Positions 1 to 10,370 of a stretch of 64,000 bases of DNA are shown piece by piece. The stretch is taken from the NCBI GenBank assembly GCA_016271365.2, contig CM028132.1, positions 1,189,333,001 through 1,189,397,000 of the forward strand, in the 5' to 3' direction. Every line of letters starts with the position of its first letter. Within the stretch, counting starts at the first letter, position 1. This DNA is from Neoceratodus forsteri. Lineage: Eukaryota; Chordata; Ceratodontiformes; Ceratodontidae. Made by a program: the position numbers and the translations under genes. Below the pieces are notes generated by a model. That model did no database searches and was not told the DNA's origin. It saw nothing but the letters and a program-made list of their open reading frames with translations.

Positions 1-279
1 CTCAACAGCTTTACAAGGGCTGGTGTCGGTGACTAGCATTGCCCTGTGCTGCAGCTGTCATCTGGAACAGCCAGTCTGTCTCTTTACACACCATGGCTTC
101 TCTCCCTCGGTTCAAATCCGATCTCAGACTACACCTCTCCTGTTTTGCATGACTGCTGCTCCAGACTACCCCACTGCCCAAGTTGCACAGGCTAAACTTT
201 CTAGTCCTTATCTGTGGAACTTATTGTTTCAGTTAGCTACTGCGATGATTTATGTTTATATTACCCCATCTCTGTAAAG

Positions 280-397
280 TGTTTCATGATGGCTTTTAGG
301 ACCTACATAGGACATTTAGGTGGGCATGATAGGTAGGGTGGGCAGATCAGATGGGCCACTGGGCCTCTTTCTATGTTCATTTTCTATATTTCTATGA
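280..397 (+). repeat. CR1-type LINE 3' end fragment
   Basis: The stretch contains a degraded 'gggcagatcagatgggccact' type segment followed by 'tctatgttcattttctatatttctatga'. The same motif, reverse complemented, forms the 3' ends of the minus-strand CR1 copies at 31.2 and 44.2 kb. It is therefore a plus-strand 3' tail with no coding sequence. The upstream boundary is uncertain, and bases 1-279 show nothing recognisable. Confidence 0.6.
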
Positions 398-904
398 CTT
401 ATACAAAAAAAGGAAAGGGCTACATAACATTAAGTTATACTGTATTTTAATTACTGGTCCTCAGTTTTTTTATGTCTAGATAACCAGACTTTCAAATCGC
501 ATTACAGCTGCCCAATTTATATTTTGCATTACAACTGGGCAGTTGTAATCAGTACCTGTCAATCAAGCTCACGCTGTGCCTGTGAGAGGAGAGAGCTGGA
601 GGGTGAGTGGTGCTGTGCGACCAAATGAGAGCTGGAGAGAAGGCGAGAAGAAGAGTATCTGGTGGAGTGGAGAAGTGCACAAACAGGCTACTAATTTTTG
701 TTTAACCGCCGGAAGGGGACCGACAGTAGCCCATCAGGAGTTGGGGCTCTGCAAGTGGATTCTTTGTTGCTGTACTTAGTATTACTGGGGAGGGAGCCAA
801 GGGACAGGCGGGCAACAAGATGAACTGATCTTGGTAGCTTTCTCCAGGAGGTGCTGAGGAGGAGCCGCCACTCTGGGAGCTGCTGCTACTGGTGTTGTTG
901 TGAA
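398..904. other. No recognisable gene
   Basis: About 500 bases without a recognisable domain or repeat. Short ORFs on both strands have no family-like motifs. Part of it may be decayed DIRS sequence leading into the fragment that starts near 905. Confidence 0.4.
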
Positions 905-1195
905 ACACTATGGCAAACAGCCTCAGCTGGACTCAATTTAGCATGCATGAGTGGGAGCTCCTCTCATGCATCGCTGAAGAGTTGTTCAGCAGATGGGTCC
1001 ATCCAGAGTTGGACCTTTTTGTGTCCACACTCAGTGCAAACCTGCTCAATTTTTGCTCACTTGATACAGGTCCTGGAGTTTTCTATCGAGATGCGTTGTC
1101 TCTCTCCTGGATTAAGAGGTTTCTTTACACATTTCCTCCATTCCCTCTAATTCAGAGGGTCTTCATCAAATTGCAGGTGGAGGGGCCAGAATAGA
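905..1195 (+). pseudogene. DIRS element fragment (RNase H end / methyltransferase-like region)
   Basis: One open frame reads HEWELLSCIAEELFSRW, then PELDLFVS, then DALSLSW and FPPFPLIQRV. The same order of blocks (HEW..., DLF, DALS/W, YAFPPFPLI) occurs in the full-length DIRS at 51.7-52.0 kb. In DIRS elements this region follows RNase H and resembles Dam-type adenine methyltransferases. It is cut off at the right by the 3' end of a minus-strand CR1. The recombinase fragment at 3.8-4.7 kb may be the rest of the same element, though the intervening DIRS coding sequence is missing. Not functional. Confidence 0.7.
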
Positions 1196-3172
1196 TACAT
1201 AGGAGATGACAGCAAAAGTGGACCTCAGGGACCCCAGGGTCCATGTAGTCTGCTCAGTTTTCTATCCCAGTTACCAGGTCTGGGTAATGATGCCTTATTT
1301 CTGTCCCATGCTCGCTTGAATTATCCTATAGTTTTAGCCCTGACCGCTTCTGGGGGCAGGCTATTCCAGGCGTGTACCACTCTCTCTGTGAAGAAAAATT
1401 TCCTGATGTTTGTCCCGAACTTGCCCCCTCGTTATTTGAGGTCATACCCTCATGTTCTGCTGCCTTCCTTGATATGGAAAAGTTCATTTATCTGAACTTT
1501 GTCTTTACCATTGATGTATTTGAAAGTCTCTGTCATGTCTCCCCTCTCTCTGCTCTGTTCCAGAGATTACATGTTCAGCTCCCTCAGTCTCTCCTCATAT
1601 AGCCTCTGGTGCAACCCCAGAATAATCTTTCTTGCCCTCCTGTGCACCGTCTCCAACCTGTTTATGTCCTTTCTGAGGTGCGGCCTCAAAAACTGTACCC
1701 TGTACTCCAGGTGGGGTTTAACCAGTGCCCTGTACAGCGGCAGAACCATCTCTCTTCTTCTACTAGTGATCCCCCTCCTGATGCAACCCAGCATGCCCCT
1801 CTGCCTTTAGGGCTGCCTTTTCACACTGTCTACCCACCTTCAGGTTGTCTGTTGTTATGATCCCCAGATTGCGTTCTCTGCTAGTTTTTGTTAGTCCCCC
1901 AGATAAGTCAGGTTTTGGGTTGTTTCTTCCTAGGTGCATAACTTTGCATTATTTTGCATTGGATTTCAGTTGCCATGCTGTGGACCATTGTTCTAATTTT
2001 ACTAGGTCTGATTTCATTATTTCCACTCCTTCTGTAGAGTCCACTCTGTTACATATTTTAGTGTCATCTGCGAAAATACGCACCTTTCCTTCGATCTCTA
2101 CCGCAATGTCGGCTATGAATATGTTGAATAGTAAAGGCCCTAAGACGGAGCCCTGGGGCACCCCACTGGTTACCCCTCATTCTGTGGATAATGCAATGCA
2201 CTGTTTACTTGCACCCTCTGTGTCCTATTGTGTAGCCAGTTTTTTACCCACCTTACTACTTTCATACCCACTCCCATGCAATCCAGTTTCTTTACCAACC
2301 TTTTGTGGGGTATTGAGTTGAAGGCTTTACTAAAGTCAAGGTAGACTACATCAGTGGTGCCCCTATGTCTACAGCTCTGATTACCCAGTCAAAGCAATCA
2401 ACAAGGTTTGTTTGGCACGATCTACCTCATGTGAACCTGTGTTGTCTATGGTCCCATTGCTCACTGGAGTCCAGGAATGCAATCACTCTTTGTTTAAGTA
2501 ATGGTTCCATCACTGGACTGTAGTTTCCTGCTTCTTCCCAATGCCCAGATTTGTGCAGTGGTACCACTGTTGCCCTTCTCTAATCCTCTGGGACTTCTCC
2601 ACTATCCAGTGATACGGTAAAGAGTTCTGCTAGGGGTTTTGCCAGTTGGTTTCTCAGCTCCTTCAAGATTCTTGGATGCATGTTGTCTGGCCCCATGGCC
2701 TTATCTGCCTTCAGGTTATGCTTCTAGGACTTCAGCCTATGTGAAGGGGCTTTTATTGACCCCTGTACTTTGGGAGTTGTTTTGTTGCATCTCTTGGCCA
2801 TTTCCCTCCTTTGCCTGAGTAAAAACTGAACAGAAGTACTTGTTTAGGACCTCTGCATTTTCACACTCCCCTCCACTATAACTCCCTCTTCTGTGGCTAA
2901 TCTACTACACCTCCATAGTTTTCCTTCTTTCTTTTATATACCTAAAAAAGGTCTTGTCACCTTATTTTACTCCCTCTGCAATCCTGAGCTCGGTCTGGGT
3001 TTAGCACTCCTTATCCTTTTTTCTGCTTCCTTCAATTTCTGTGTGTAGTTTTCTTTGTCTTCCTCCTTGTTTGTTGCTCTGAACTTCTTATAGGCCACCC
3101 TTTTCTCTGTTACTATGATTGCCACCTCCTTGGAATTCTGGTAGCTCTATTCTGTCATCAAATTCTCTTATT
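1196..3172 (-). mobile_element. CR1 LINE copy A, 5'-truncated
   Basis: Read on the minus strand, the 3' tail ('atgtatctatt' type) lies near 1196 and the sequence runs back through ORF2. Recognisable blocks are an APE-RT linker at about 2,760-3,170, reverse transcriptase with PQGSVLGPLLFNIFI and FADDTK at 1,949-2,161, and a C-terminal region containing PLYRALVKPHLEY at 1,567-1,794. ORF1 and the endonuclease are missing. Several frame changes and stops separate the blocks. It meets the L2 fragment at about 3,172 and the DIRS piece at about 1,195. Confidence 0.85.
1560..2760 (-). pseudogene. CR1 reverse transcriptase (broken)
   Basis: This is the reverse transcriptase part of CR1 copy A, which would copy the element's RNA at a nicked chromosomal target. 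The catalytic FADD box is intact within the open stretch 1,949-2,161, preceded by the PQGSVLGPLLF block. The fingers/palm region upstream (2,161-2,760) is visible only as broken pieces. Frame changes between 2,161 and 1,794 prevent a full-length product. Confidence 0.75.
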
Positions 3173-3829
3173 ACCATCTGAGGAATATTGCCCGGGTGAA
3201 ACACTTGGTTCCTCCGGATGATCTTCCAACATTGGTCCATGCCTTCGTCACTACCCACATGGATTACTTCAATTTCCTCTACCTAGGGCTTCCAGGGGTT
3301 GATATCCACCGCTTGCAGTTGATGCAGAACGCGGCAGCAAGGCTTTTGACTGGGACTTCCAGGTCCAGTCATATTACGCCTGTACTCCGTGAACTGCACT
3401 GGCTGCCTATTCAGTGGCAGATCACCTTTAGGGTTGGCTTGCTAACCTTTAAAGACTTACATGATCAGGGTCCCGGTTACCTGCAAGACCTCTTGGTACC
3501 CTACTGCCCCCTCTGTCCTCTCTGATCCGCCTACGAGGGATTGCTAGAGATTCCCAGGGTGCGACTAAAAACATCTGATGCCCATGCTTTTTCTTTCTCA
3601 GCTCCAGCCCTGTGGAATTCTCTACCTCATCGGTTAAGAGAATGCCTGACCGTCGACAGTTTCAAAACTGAGCTAAAAACGTATTTATTTAATATGGCCT
3701 TCCCTAATTATGGTTAATCTGTTTTATTCTCTTGTTTTAAATTGTATTTATATCTGATTTTATGTACAGCACCTTGATTTTGAAAGGTGCTATAAAAATA
3801 AAGTTGATTTGCTTTAATTTGATTCTGGC
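3173..3829 (+). mobile_element. L2-clade LINE 3' end
   Basis: An open stretch at 3,196-3,525 gives the C-terminal reverse transcriptase blocks typical of L2: LQLMQNAAARLLTG, HITPVLRELHWLPI and FKDLHDQGPGYLQDLLVPY. The following frame contains further L2-like blocks up to about 3,700. The 3' UTR carries 'cagcaccttgattttgaaagg' and 'ataaaaataaag', a tail shared with the other L2-type tail at 9,130-9,180. It is severely 5'-truncated and starts exactly where CR1 copy A ends. Confidence 0.8.
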
Positions 3830-4737
3830 CCTGCCAGATATGTTTTTCCCTGCTACAGCATCTGATGGAAGAACTTTGAAGTACTACCTGCTTTGCACCA
3901 AAGAATGTCAAAAGTTAAAGAAGTTGTTTGTTTTCTTTTCCCCAGGTAGAGAGGGTGCTTCAGTTTCTAAGTAACGTTTATCCAAGTGGTTGGCAAATTG
4001 CATTGTGTTCTGCTACAACAAGTACGGCAAAGATTTGCCTGGAGCGGTTAAAGCTCATTCCACAAGAGGCATGGCAACCTCTGTGGCTTGTTTCAGAGGG
4101 TCTCAGCCACTGACATCTCTGCAGCTGCCACCTGGAGTACTGTCCATACTTTCACCAAGCACTACAGTCTGAGCATTGCCTCAAGAGCCCCTGCAGGTTT
4201 TGGCAGGCTGTGCAGCAGGGCCTCCTGTCTTAAGTTTATGGGGGGCCTTCCTCCCAGATTGTCTGTTTGCATCTGTAGCTGCTTGGGACTCATTCTTACG
4301 GTGTGACCTGATGACTGAGATACCCCCGAAGAAGATAGAACTGTTACATAAGAACTTACTGAACTGGTAGATCTTGAGGGATCTCAGTCATCAGGTCTGC
4401 TTCCTCCCACCATTCCCTTCTTGGGGCTCTTTTCTGGAACTGGCTGTCGGTGTATCTAGCCTTTCATATAAACCTGGACACCTCTCTCTCTCTCTCTCTT
4501 CGGTCTCCCATGGCTAGAGCTATGCTCGGTGGCGGGGGGGGGGGAGAACTGAAGAGGGAGCAGGGCTGCTCACGCCTTCATAGGGTTGACAACATCAACA
4601 GTGTTGGCGAACCCTGTTGTACTACTGAAAATCTTCCGTCTGGATCCTACTTCACTGACGGTGAAGTTCCTATGGTGTGACCTGGTGATTGAGATCCCCT
4701 CGAAGATCCACTGTTACGGTAATTTGTTACATAACTG
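3830..4737 (+). mobile_element. DIRS element 3' end: recombinase C-terminus, internal complementary region and right terminal repeat
   Basis: The left part encodes the C-terminal half of a tyrosine recombinase. After about 4,290 come a segment beginning gtgtgacctgatgactgagat (about 4,298), its inverted partner ggatctcagtcatcaggt (about 4,379-4,397), and a second copy of the first segment at about 4,673-4,705. This matches the DIRS plan of an internal complementary region followed by a right terminal repeat. The right end abuts the 3' part of a minus-strand CR1-clade LINE at about 4,737. Confidence 0.65.
3850..4235 (+). pseudogene. DIRS tyrosine recombinase, C-terminal fragment
   Basis: The pieces read LKYYLLCTKE, then LFVFFSPGREGASVSK, a frame change near 3,972, then KAHSTRGMATSVA and DISAAATWSTVHTFTKHYSL. 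The HSTRG block (His near 4,056, Arg near 4,065) and the tyrosine in KHYSL (near 4,163) are the catalytic H-x-x-R and Tyr of tyrosine recombinases, which in DIRS elements integrate a circular DNA form. The N-terminal half and the first catalytic arginine are missing, so it cannot act. Confidence 0.75.
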
Positions 4738-6424
4738 TTCTTTTTACTTATTACTACTTCCAGTGGCACTCTGTTCCATAAGTTCACCATCCTTTGTGCG
4801 AAGAAATGCTTTCTTTTTATTGTGTTAAACCTTTTTCCATTTAGTTGCAGCGGATGTCCCCATGATGTTAAATTAATGTTCTTAAAATCAGTATTTAATT
4901 CTGTTATAAGACCATTGTTCTGCAATATGTTGTATAGTAGCAGTAAGTCTCCCCTCTTCCTCCGTACCTCCAGAGAGTGTAATCTAAGTTTCTCCAATCT
5001 ATCCTTATAGGAGCAATGCTGCAACTCTTTCACTATCCCTGTCATTCTACGCTGGACTCCCTCAAGTTTCTTGACATCAGCTCTTCTATAGGGTGACCAA
5101 AGCTGACTGCAATAGTCAAGTTGTGGCCTCAAATACAACCTATACAACAGCATCAGCACCTCCATCCATATGTTCTTTATATTTCTCTTTATTGCTCCCA
5201 TGACACTGTTAGTTTTTGCATTTGCTTGTGTGCGTTGTTCTCTGAATTCTGATCTATTATTATGCCACGGCCCCTCGCCTTAATTTCTGATTTTAATGTG
5301 GTCTTACTTAATATGTATTGATATTGATTGTTGTTTTTACCAAGGTGTAGAACACAGCATTTCTCTAGATTAAAGGACATGCCCCAGCAATTTGCCCATC
5401 TAGATGTTCTATCCAGATCCAGTTATATTTTGTCCGCTTGCTCTTGAGTGGTACATGGGTCTCCAAGTTTTGTATCGTCAGCATACTTAGTAATATAGTC
5501 GTGTGTGTTATTTCCCCGGTCAGTAATAAATATACAATAGAACCCGATTCTGAGCCTTGAGGGACCCTGCTCATGACCTGCCTCTCATCTGGTGTATAGC
5601 TAGCAATAGCCACAGCCTGAGTTTTATCAGTAAGCCAATTAGTAATCCATGTAACTATTGAAGTATTAATATTGAGTGTTAATAATTTCTCTACTGTGGC
5701 CTAATATGGGACGGCGTAGAATGCCTTTCAAAAATCCAATAGTATCACGTCCACTGCGTCCCCCTTATCAAGGAGGTTACTTATGTGTTCATAGAAACAC
5801 ATAAGATTCGTACTGCACGAACGTCCCTTGGCGAAACCGTGTTGATTTGTATCAAAAAGTTGACCCTCATTAATCTTCTTTGTTATTATGTCTTTAATGA
5901 TGGACTCCAGAATTTTACATGAAACTGAACTTAGGCTTATTGGGTGGTAGTTTTGCACATGTTGTTTATTTCCCTTCTGGTGTATCAGGGTCATTTTTGC
6001 CACACTCCAAGCTTTTGGAATTACTCCTGTATTCAATGATTTTTCAAACAGTTTTAACAGCTGACATGGTATCTTTCAGTAGTTTTAACATTTGCGGGGT
6101 AATTTTATCTTGACCTGGAGCTCTGTAGGCATTAAGTTCTTCTGTATTTTTAATAATGGTATCTATAGCAATGGTATAGTTTCCTTTGTTGTTCTTATTA
6201 AATTGGTAATCAGCAATGCTTGATGTTGAATGAATAGAGGAGAACTAGCTATTAAATATGTTTGCCATTCTTTCAGGTTCTGTGATTGTGCTGTCGTTAT
6301 GTAATATTGTGGTTATGCCTGATTCCGAGTTTCTTAATGAGGTTATGTAGCTGTGAAATTGCTTGCTGTTGTTTTTGTTTGCAGATGTTACCAGTTTAAT
6401 CTCTAATTTTCCTTTGGTCTTATT
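4738..6424 (-). mobile_element. CR1-clade LINE (second family), 3' part
   Basis: Minus-strand reverse transcriptase region, broken by frame changes. Blocks include NYHPISLSSVSCKILESI and QHGFAKGRSCSTNL (5,728-6,036), a YADDTKLG catalytic box in another frame near 5,470-5,500, and LYRLYLRPQLDYCSQLWSPYRRADV to LWNRVPLEVV (4,750-5,201). The sequence differs clearly from CR1 copies A-C. The upstream linker SANKNNSKQFHSYI (6,245-6,439) is interrupted by an L1 insertion; the rest of the linker resumes at 9,702-10,370. Confidence 0.8.
6413..6424. repeat. Target-site duplication of the L1 insertion (left)
   Basis: The 12-base tttggtcttatt here matches tttggccttatt at 9,702-9,713 with one difference. 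The two copies bracket the L1-derived block. Confidence 0.6.
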
Positions 6425-6589
6425 TTTTTTAAACTTCAAAATGCTTTATTGATTAAGGTGTCAAAATACATACCAGTACAGTACATTAGAGGAAATCAAT
6501 AATTGTCAGTAGTACAAAGTGTACCAACAATGGTTGACTGAGGTACGTACTGTTCATCTTCTACTCATGAGATCTCTGCCTTTACAGAT

Positions 6590-9180
6590 ATATATATATC
6601 TTTTCTAGATATCTATACCCTTGATAGTACAATCCTAGAGGACACCTTCTCATTCAGATACCTTGGGGTTTGGTTGGACCAACACCTGAACTTCTCTGGC
6701 TACATTAATGCCATCCTGAAAAAATTGTGCCCCAAGCTTGGTGCCTTATTCAGGAACTGTAGTTGCATCCCTCCTACAGTGCGACGTGAACTAGTCCAGA
6801 AGATGATCCTCCCCATTTTTGAGTACTGTGATATAGTCTATGGTGCCACTCCCAAATCCTCCCTAACCAGATTGGACACTCTCTTTAACTTCTTCTGTCA
6901 ATTTGCCCTTGATGCTCCATCACGCACTCATCACTGTGACCACTACCACACCATGCCCCTTCCCCCGCTTGCCAACAGGCGCCTCACTCATTGTGCCAAA
7001 CTTGCTTCTAAATTTTGGTTAGGAGAACTTTCCTCCTACCTCTCATGCTCACTCTCTCCCCTCCACCCCCAACTCCCTGAGATCCTCTGACACTCGCACT
7101 TTGTTGGTCCCCTGTCGAACCACTTTTAATAGTCAAGTCAGACTTTAACCATCATTTCCCACAAATCTGGAACTCCCTCCCCCCCAATACAGCACTCCTC
7201 CTCCTCCTCCTCCTCCTACTCCCTTGCCTCTGCCTTATGTAACCCCCCTGCAAATGGGGGTTCCCAAAAGACTTCAGGAGCTTGCTTGAATGCTCAAGCC
7301 TGAATGGTGTTTGGCGTTTAAGCCATTTATCAGTGAGTGTTTTAGAACCTCTGGTACTGTCTCTTTAAGAGCTGTCTGCTTGCAGACATAATTAGTTGTA
7401 TGGGGGACTGTGTGTTTCTTTGATTGAGTACCACTCAAGCTGCCGCAATTCACCTATTTTGCAGTCACTAGGGTGCAAGGAACCTGTCTGAAAGATGTAA
7501 CTGATTGCCAGAAATCATTTACAGTAATAATAAAATTACAGTTTGTCTAACCTGCTTTCTTTGCAGTCAGAACTGTCTGCCTAGTTCCCATTCTGGTTTT
7601 GAACTGCTGAACTGGACCAATCAGTGTGGGGTAAACTAGCTCTAAATGATGCCTTAGACGAATCAGAACTTGGGACTCATAATCTGAGCCAGCCACAAGA
7701 GGATTGTATGGGCAGTGACTCTGGGAGATGTAGTTTAGACTTGGTGCCTTTTGGACCAACAGCAGCAGTCTATTGTGAGTGACAGCCAATCCAGTCAAGA
7801 ACTGGGAGGAACTCAAAAGGAAGTGCGGTTTTTGTCTGTTGGGAGTTTCAGTTTGAGATCTGAAAGTGAAGGGAAAAAACCTGTGCTCCTTCAGTGCACA
7901 GTTTCAGTCAAAAAGCGTGTGCAGGCCCGAGTTCCGGTCTACAACATGTTAACTGCTTGTTGGGACTGAATCCGTCCTGTGAAAGAATCAAGGATCTCTG
8001 AAGAGTAGAAACCAGGCTCACCCTGTAGAAGACTGAAGAAATTGTTGAATTACACTCGGTCTGTCAGGGAACTGAATCTGCTGTGTGTTCTCCTGGTTAT
8101 TGTGCAGTAATTGCGATTGGGATACAGATGCAGCCTGCCTGGTATAGTGCTTTCTTTTTTTTACCATATAAATATTGAGGAGTCTCTTGGAGATCAAAAG
8201 TAGCCCTGCTGACATTGAAGGACCATATCTTCTTTGGAGGTCGTGAGTACTAATCGGGGTCGCTCCTGTTGGTGCCACATTAAATCCAAATGGAATTACT
8301 GTACTGCTGACTGTTTAATTTTCCTTTTCTCTGTGTGAAAGGGCCCCTACCAGCTGCCACGGTTTGGACTAGCCACTAGGGCCCTGGGTGCCCAGGGACA
8401 GTAACTGGTGAGATGAGCCTGTGCACAGAGCCATAAATGAATAGTAAAGTGATAAGCTAATTAACCTGTTTCCCCTGTCCTTGTTATATCCCCTAAATAA
8501 ATCAGAGCTGTTTGTTTCAACAAAGTTATACTGCCTGGTATTTGTCTATGTTAAAGTACTGTACTGTGATTGTTGCACTGTATCTTATTTTACAGGATGT
8601 CCAGTGCCTGAACCAGCGTGGGGTAAGTGTATACTGTGAAGGTAATTCTGCTATATTGTGTGGGCCACTAGTGGGAAGAAAGGGGGGTTGCAGTGTCCCA
8701 GAGGGCTGTGACCAAGTAAGTTTAACTATTGCAAACCCTGACCTCTGGGTGGAGGCACCCGCCATTGGATCCAGGCCCCTCAACCTGTTAGTGGCAAATC
8801 AGGCAGGGGTAGTAGCCCCTGGGATAGCGCCATCTAGGGGTTACACTTACATAACTTTCTCTCATCTAACTGTTCCTGCTTTAACCCTCCTTAACTGTCC
8901 TCCTATGCCTTTGCTCCTCTCTATGACTCACATCACCTATTAAACCTTCCACCCCCCCCGAGCCTGCTTCTCGGCACGCTGTCCTCTCCCTTCACCGCTA
9001 TGTAATATGTTCCTCAGATATGCCACTTGTAATTAAATGCATATTCCACAGGTAATTCTGTAACTGGATTAATTGTTTTATACTTGTTTTGACTCTGGAC
9101 ATTTGATGTATCATTTTAAATTTGTTAGGCGCCTTGATATTTTGAAAGGCGCCATAAAAATAAAGTTATTATTATTATTA
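6590..9180 (+). mobile_element. L2-clade LINE fragment with LTR-1 inside its 3' UTR
   Basis: Reverse transcriptase C-terminus at 6,640-7,090: YLGVWLDQHLNFSGYI, ILPIFEYCDIVYG, LDTLFNFFCQFALDAPSRTHHC. The 3' UTR includes a (TCC)n run at 7,196-7,220. It is interrupted by LTR-1 and resumes at 8,846. The tail reads 'gcgccttgatattttgaaagg', 'cataaaaataaagttatt' and a (TTA)n microsatellite ending near 9,180. The left boundary is approximate. Confidence 0.7.
7238..8845 (+). mobile_element. LTR-1: solo-LTR-like element, family TGTAACCCC...GGGGTTACA
   Basis: Begins TGTAACCCCCC and ends GGGGTTACA, flanked by ctta on both sides (7,234-7,237 and 8,846-8,849). It shares with the other copies an early 'gggttcccaaaag' segment, 'tctctttaagagctg', an AATAAA followed by tcag (8,496-8,501), and an acceptor-donor pair bounding 8,596-8,622. 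At 1,608 bp it is the shortest copy. No coding region is recognisable. TG...CA ends with a 4-bp duplication fit a retroviral or Gypsy-type solo LTR; a non-autonomous Ginger-like DNA transposon is an alternative. Confidence 0.75.
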
Positions 9181-9701
9181 ACTGTATGTTATGTCACAAA
9201 TATGACTGTATGATTATTTATATTTTTTAACTGTATGTCTTGTTACAAATGTAATTGAATGCTAAATTTCTTGGATATGTTAAATGTTAAACTCTATGTC
9301 TAATTCGTCATCCAATTGTACCCCCGCCTTCCAGGTTGCACTGGGAGATGAGCAACTTGTTGTTCAGTGTGCCTTCCTGGTGAAACATTTCAATAAATAA
9401 AATCTCAACTCCATTCAAATTTCTAACATTCAAGGTTTTACAGCTGTTGTAAGATTATGTCAGTAAATCATAAACTGATACAAAAAAACAAATTTATTAA
9501 AGAAAACTTTTTTTGCGCACTACCGCTTTCTTCCCCATCCATATCCAGACCCACACAATGATGTCTCAATTGTATTGAGGATTTGAGTTAAGATAAAGTT
9601 GGTGCCATGGGTGCCATGTGTTTAAAAATTTATCATGCTGTAGCCTGGTGATATTTTTCATCCTCTCCAGTTCTCTTACCCTTGTTTGCCACTCATTCAG
9701 G

Positions 9702-10370
9702 TTTGGCCTTATTGATGGCATTTTTACATGCTCTCTTGCCTCTTTTTTTAATTTTTTATACAGCTTTTTCTGTTTTTCTTGGTTTTCTTCCTATCCCCCC
9801 CAGAGCACTGGCACACGGCTGTACATGCGCACACCGGAAGCCAGCTCGTCCCCTTCCACCCACCCGTACTGCTGCCCTGCCCACCTACGTTACCCTATCC
9901 AACCTTCACCTGGTGCGGAGTGGGACTACGGGAGTGTTGATAATCTACCCCACCACCCCCGAGAGAGGAGAGTAGCCTAAAGGCTTGCTCGATCCTGCTT
10001 CTCCCAACCCCATGCCAGCACTCCGACAACCTGAAGTCATTCCCAAAGCCAGGTCACTAGCGTAGCGCGTGGTGTGGCGTCCAGCACCTCAAACCTCAGC
10101 GCCACCGCAACAGCTCTTTGCCTCTTTTTAAAGTTATCCTAATTTACTGATGTATTATGCTCCTGATATTTTTGTATGCCTTATTCTTTTTTCAGTTAGT
10201 TTCTTTATTTTATTAGTTAACCACCAAGGTTTCAAACCTCTGTTGTTGTACTTCTGTACTTTCTTTATATATTTATCAACAATAGAAAGGGTGGTATGCT
10301 TAAGGTTATCCCAACATCCGGTAACAGATTTTTCTCTGATGCTGCACCAAACTGCAGGAAAACACATTCA
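9702..10370 (-). mobile_element. CR1-clade LINE (second family), upstream linker, with SINE inside
   Basis: Minus-strand pieces include KYIKKVQKYNNRGLKPWWLT and KLTEKRIRHTKISG (10,155-10,367), and past the SINE NFKKRQRACKNAINKAKPE. This is the charged region between endonuclease and reverse transcriptase of CR1-clade ORF2. It joins the reverse transcriptase at 6,424 when the L1 block is removed. Nothing of the endonuclease is recognisable beyond 10,370. Confidence 0.6.
9751..10112 (-). mobile_element. SINE-like insertion with target-site duplication
   Basis: A 362-bp GC-rich block is flanked by imperfect direct repeats gctctcttgcctcttttt (9,730-) and gctctttgcctcttttta (10,113-10,130). Read on the minus strand it starts 'tgttgcggtggcgctgaggt', which resembles a degenerate tRNA-derived head, and ends in an A-rich tail. 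It carries no ORF of note. The family is not recognised; the duplication supports retrotransposition. Confidence 0.5.

Larger units (their letters stand above)
6425..9701 (-). mobile_element. L1-like LINE 3' end inserted in the CR1-clade LINE, later split by an L2-clade element
   Basis: On the minus strand the block begins at 9,701 with NEWQTRVRELERMKNITRLQHDKF and then NTWHPWHQL, typical of an L1-type ORF2 C-terminus. The 3' UTR follows (9,181-9,560 and again 6,440-6,590) and ends in AATAAA (6,445-6,450 region) plus a short A tract read from 6,434 to 6,425. A 12-bp target-site duplication flanks the block. The middle is an unrelated plus-strand L2-clade LINE. Confidence 0.6.
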
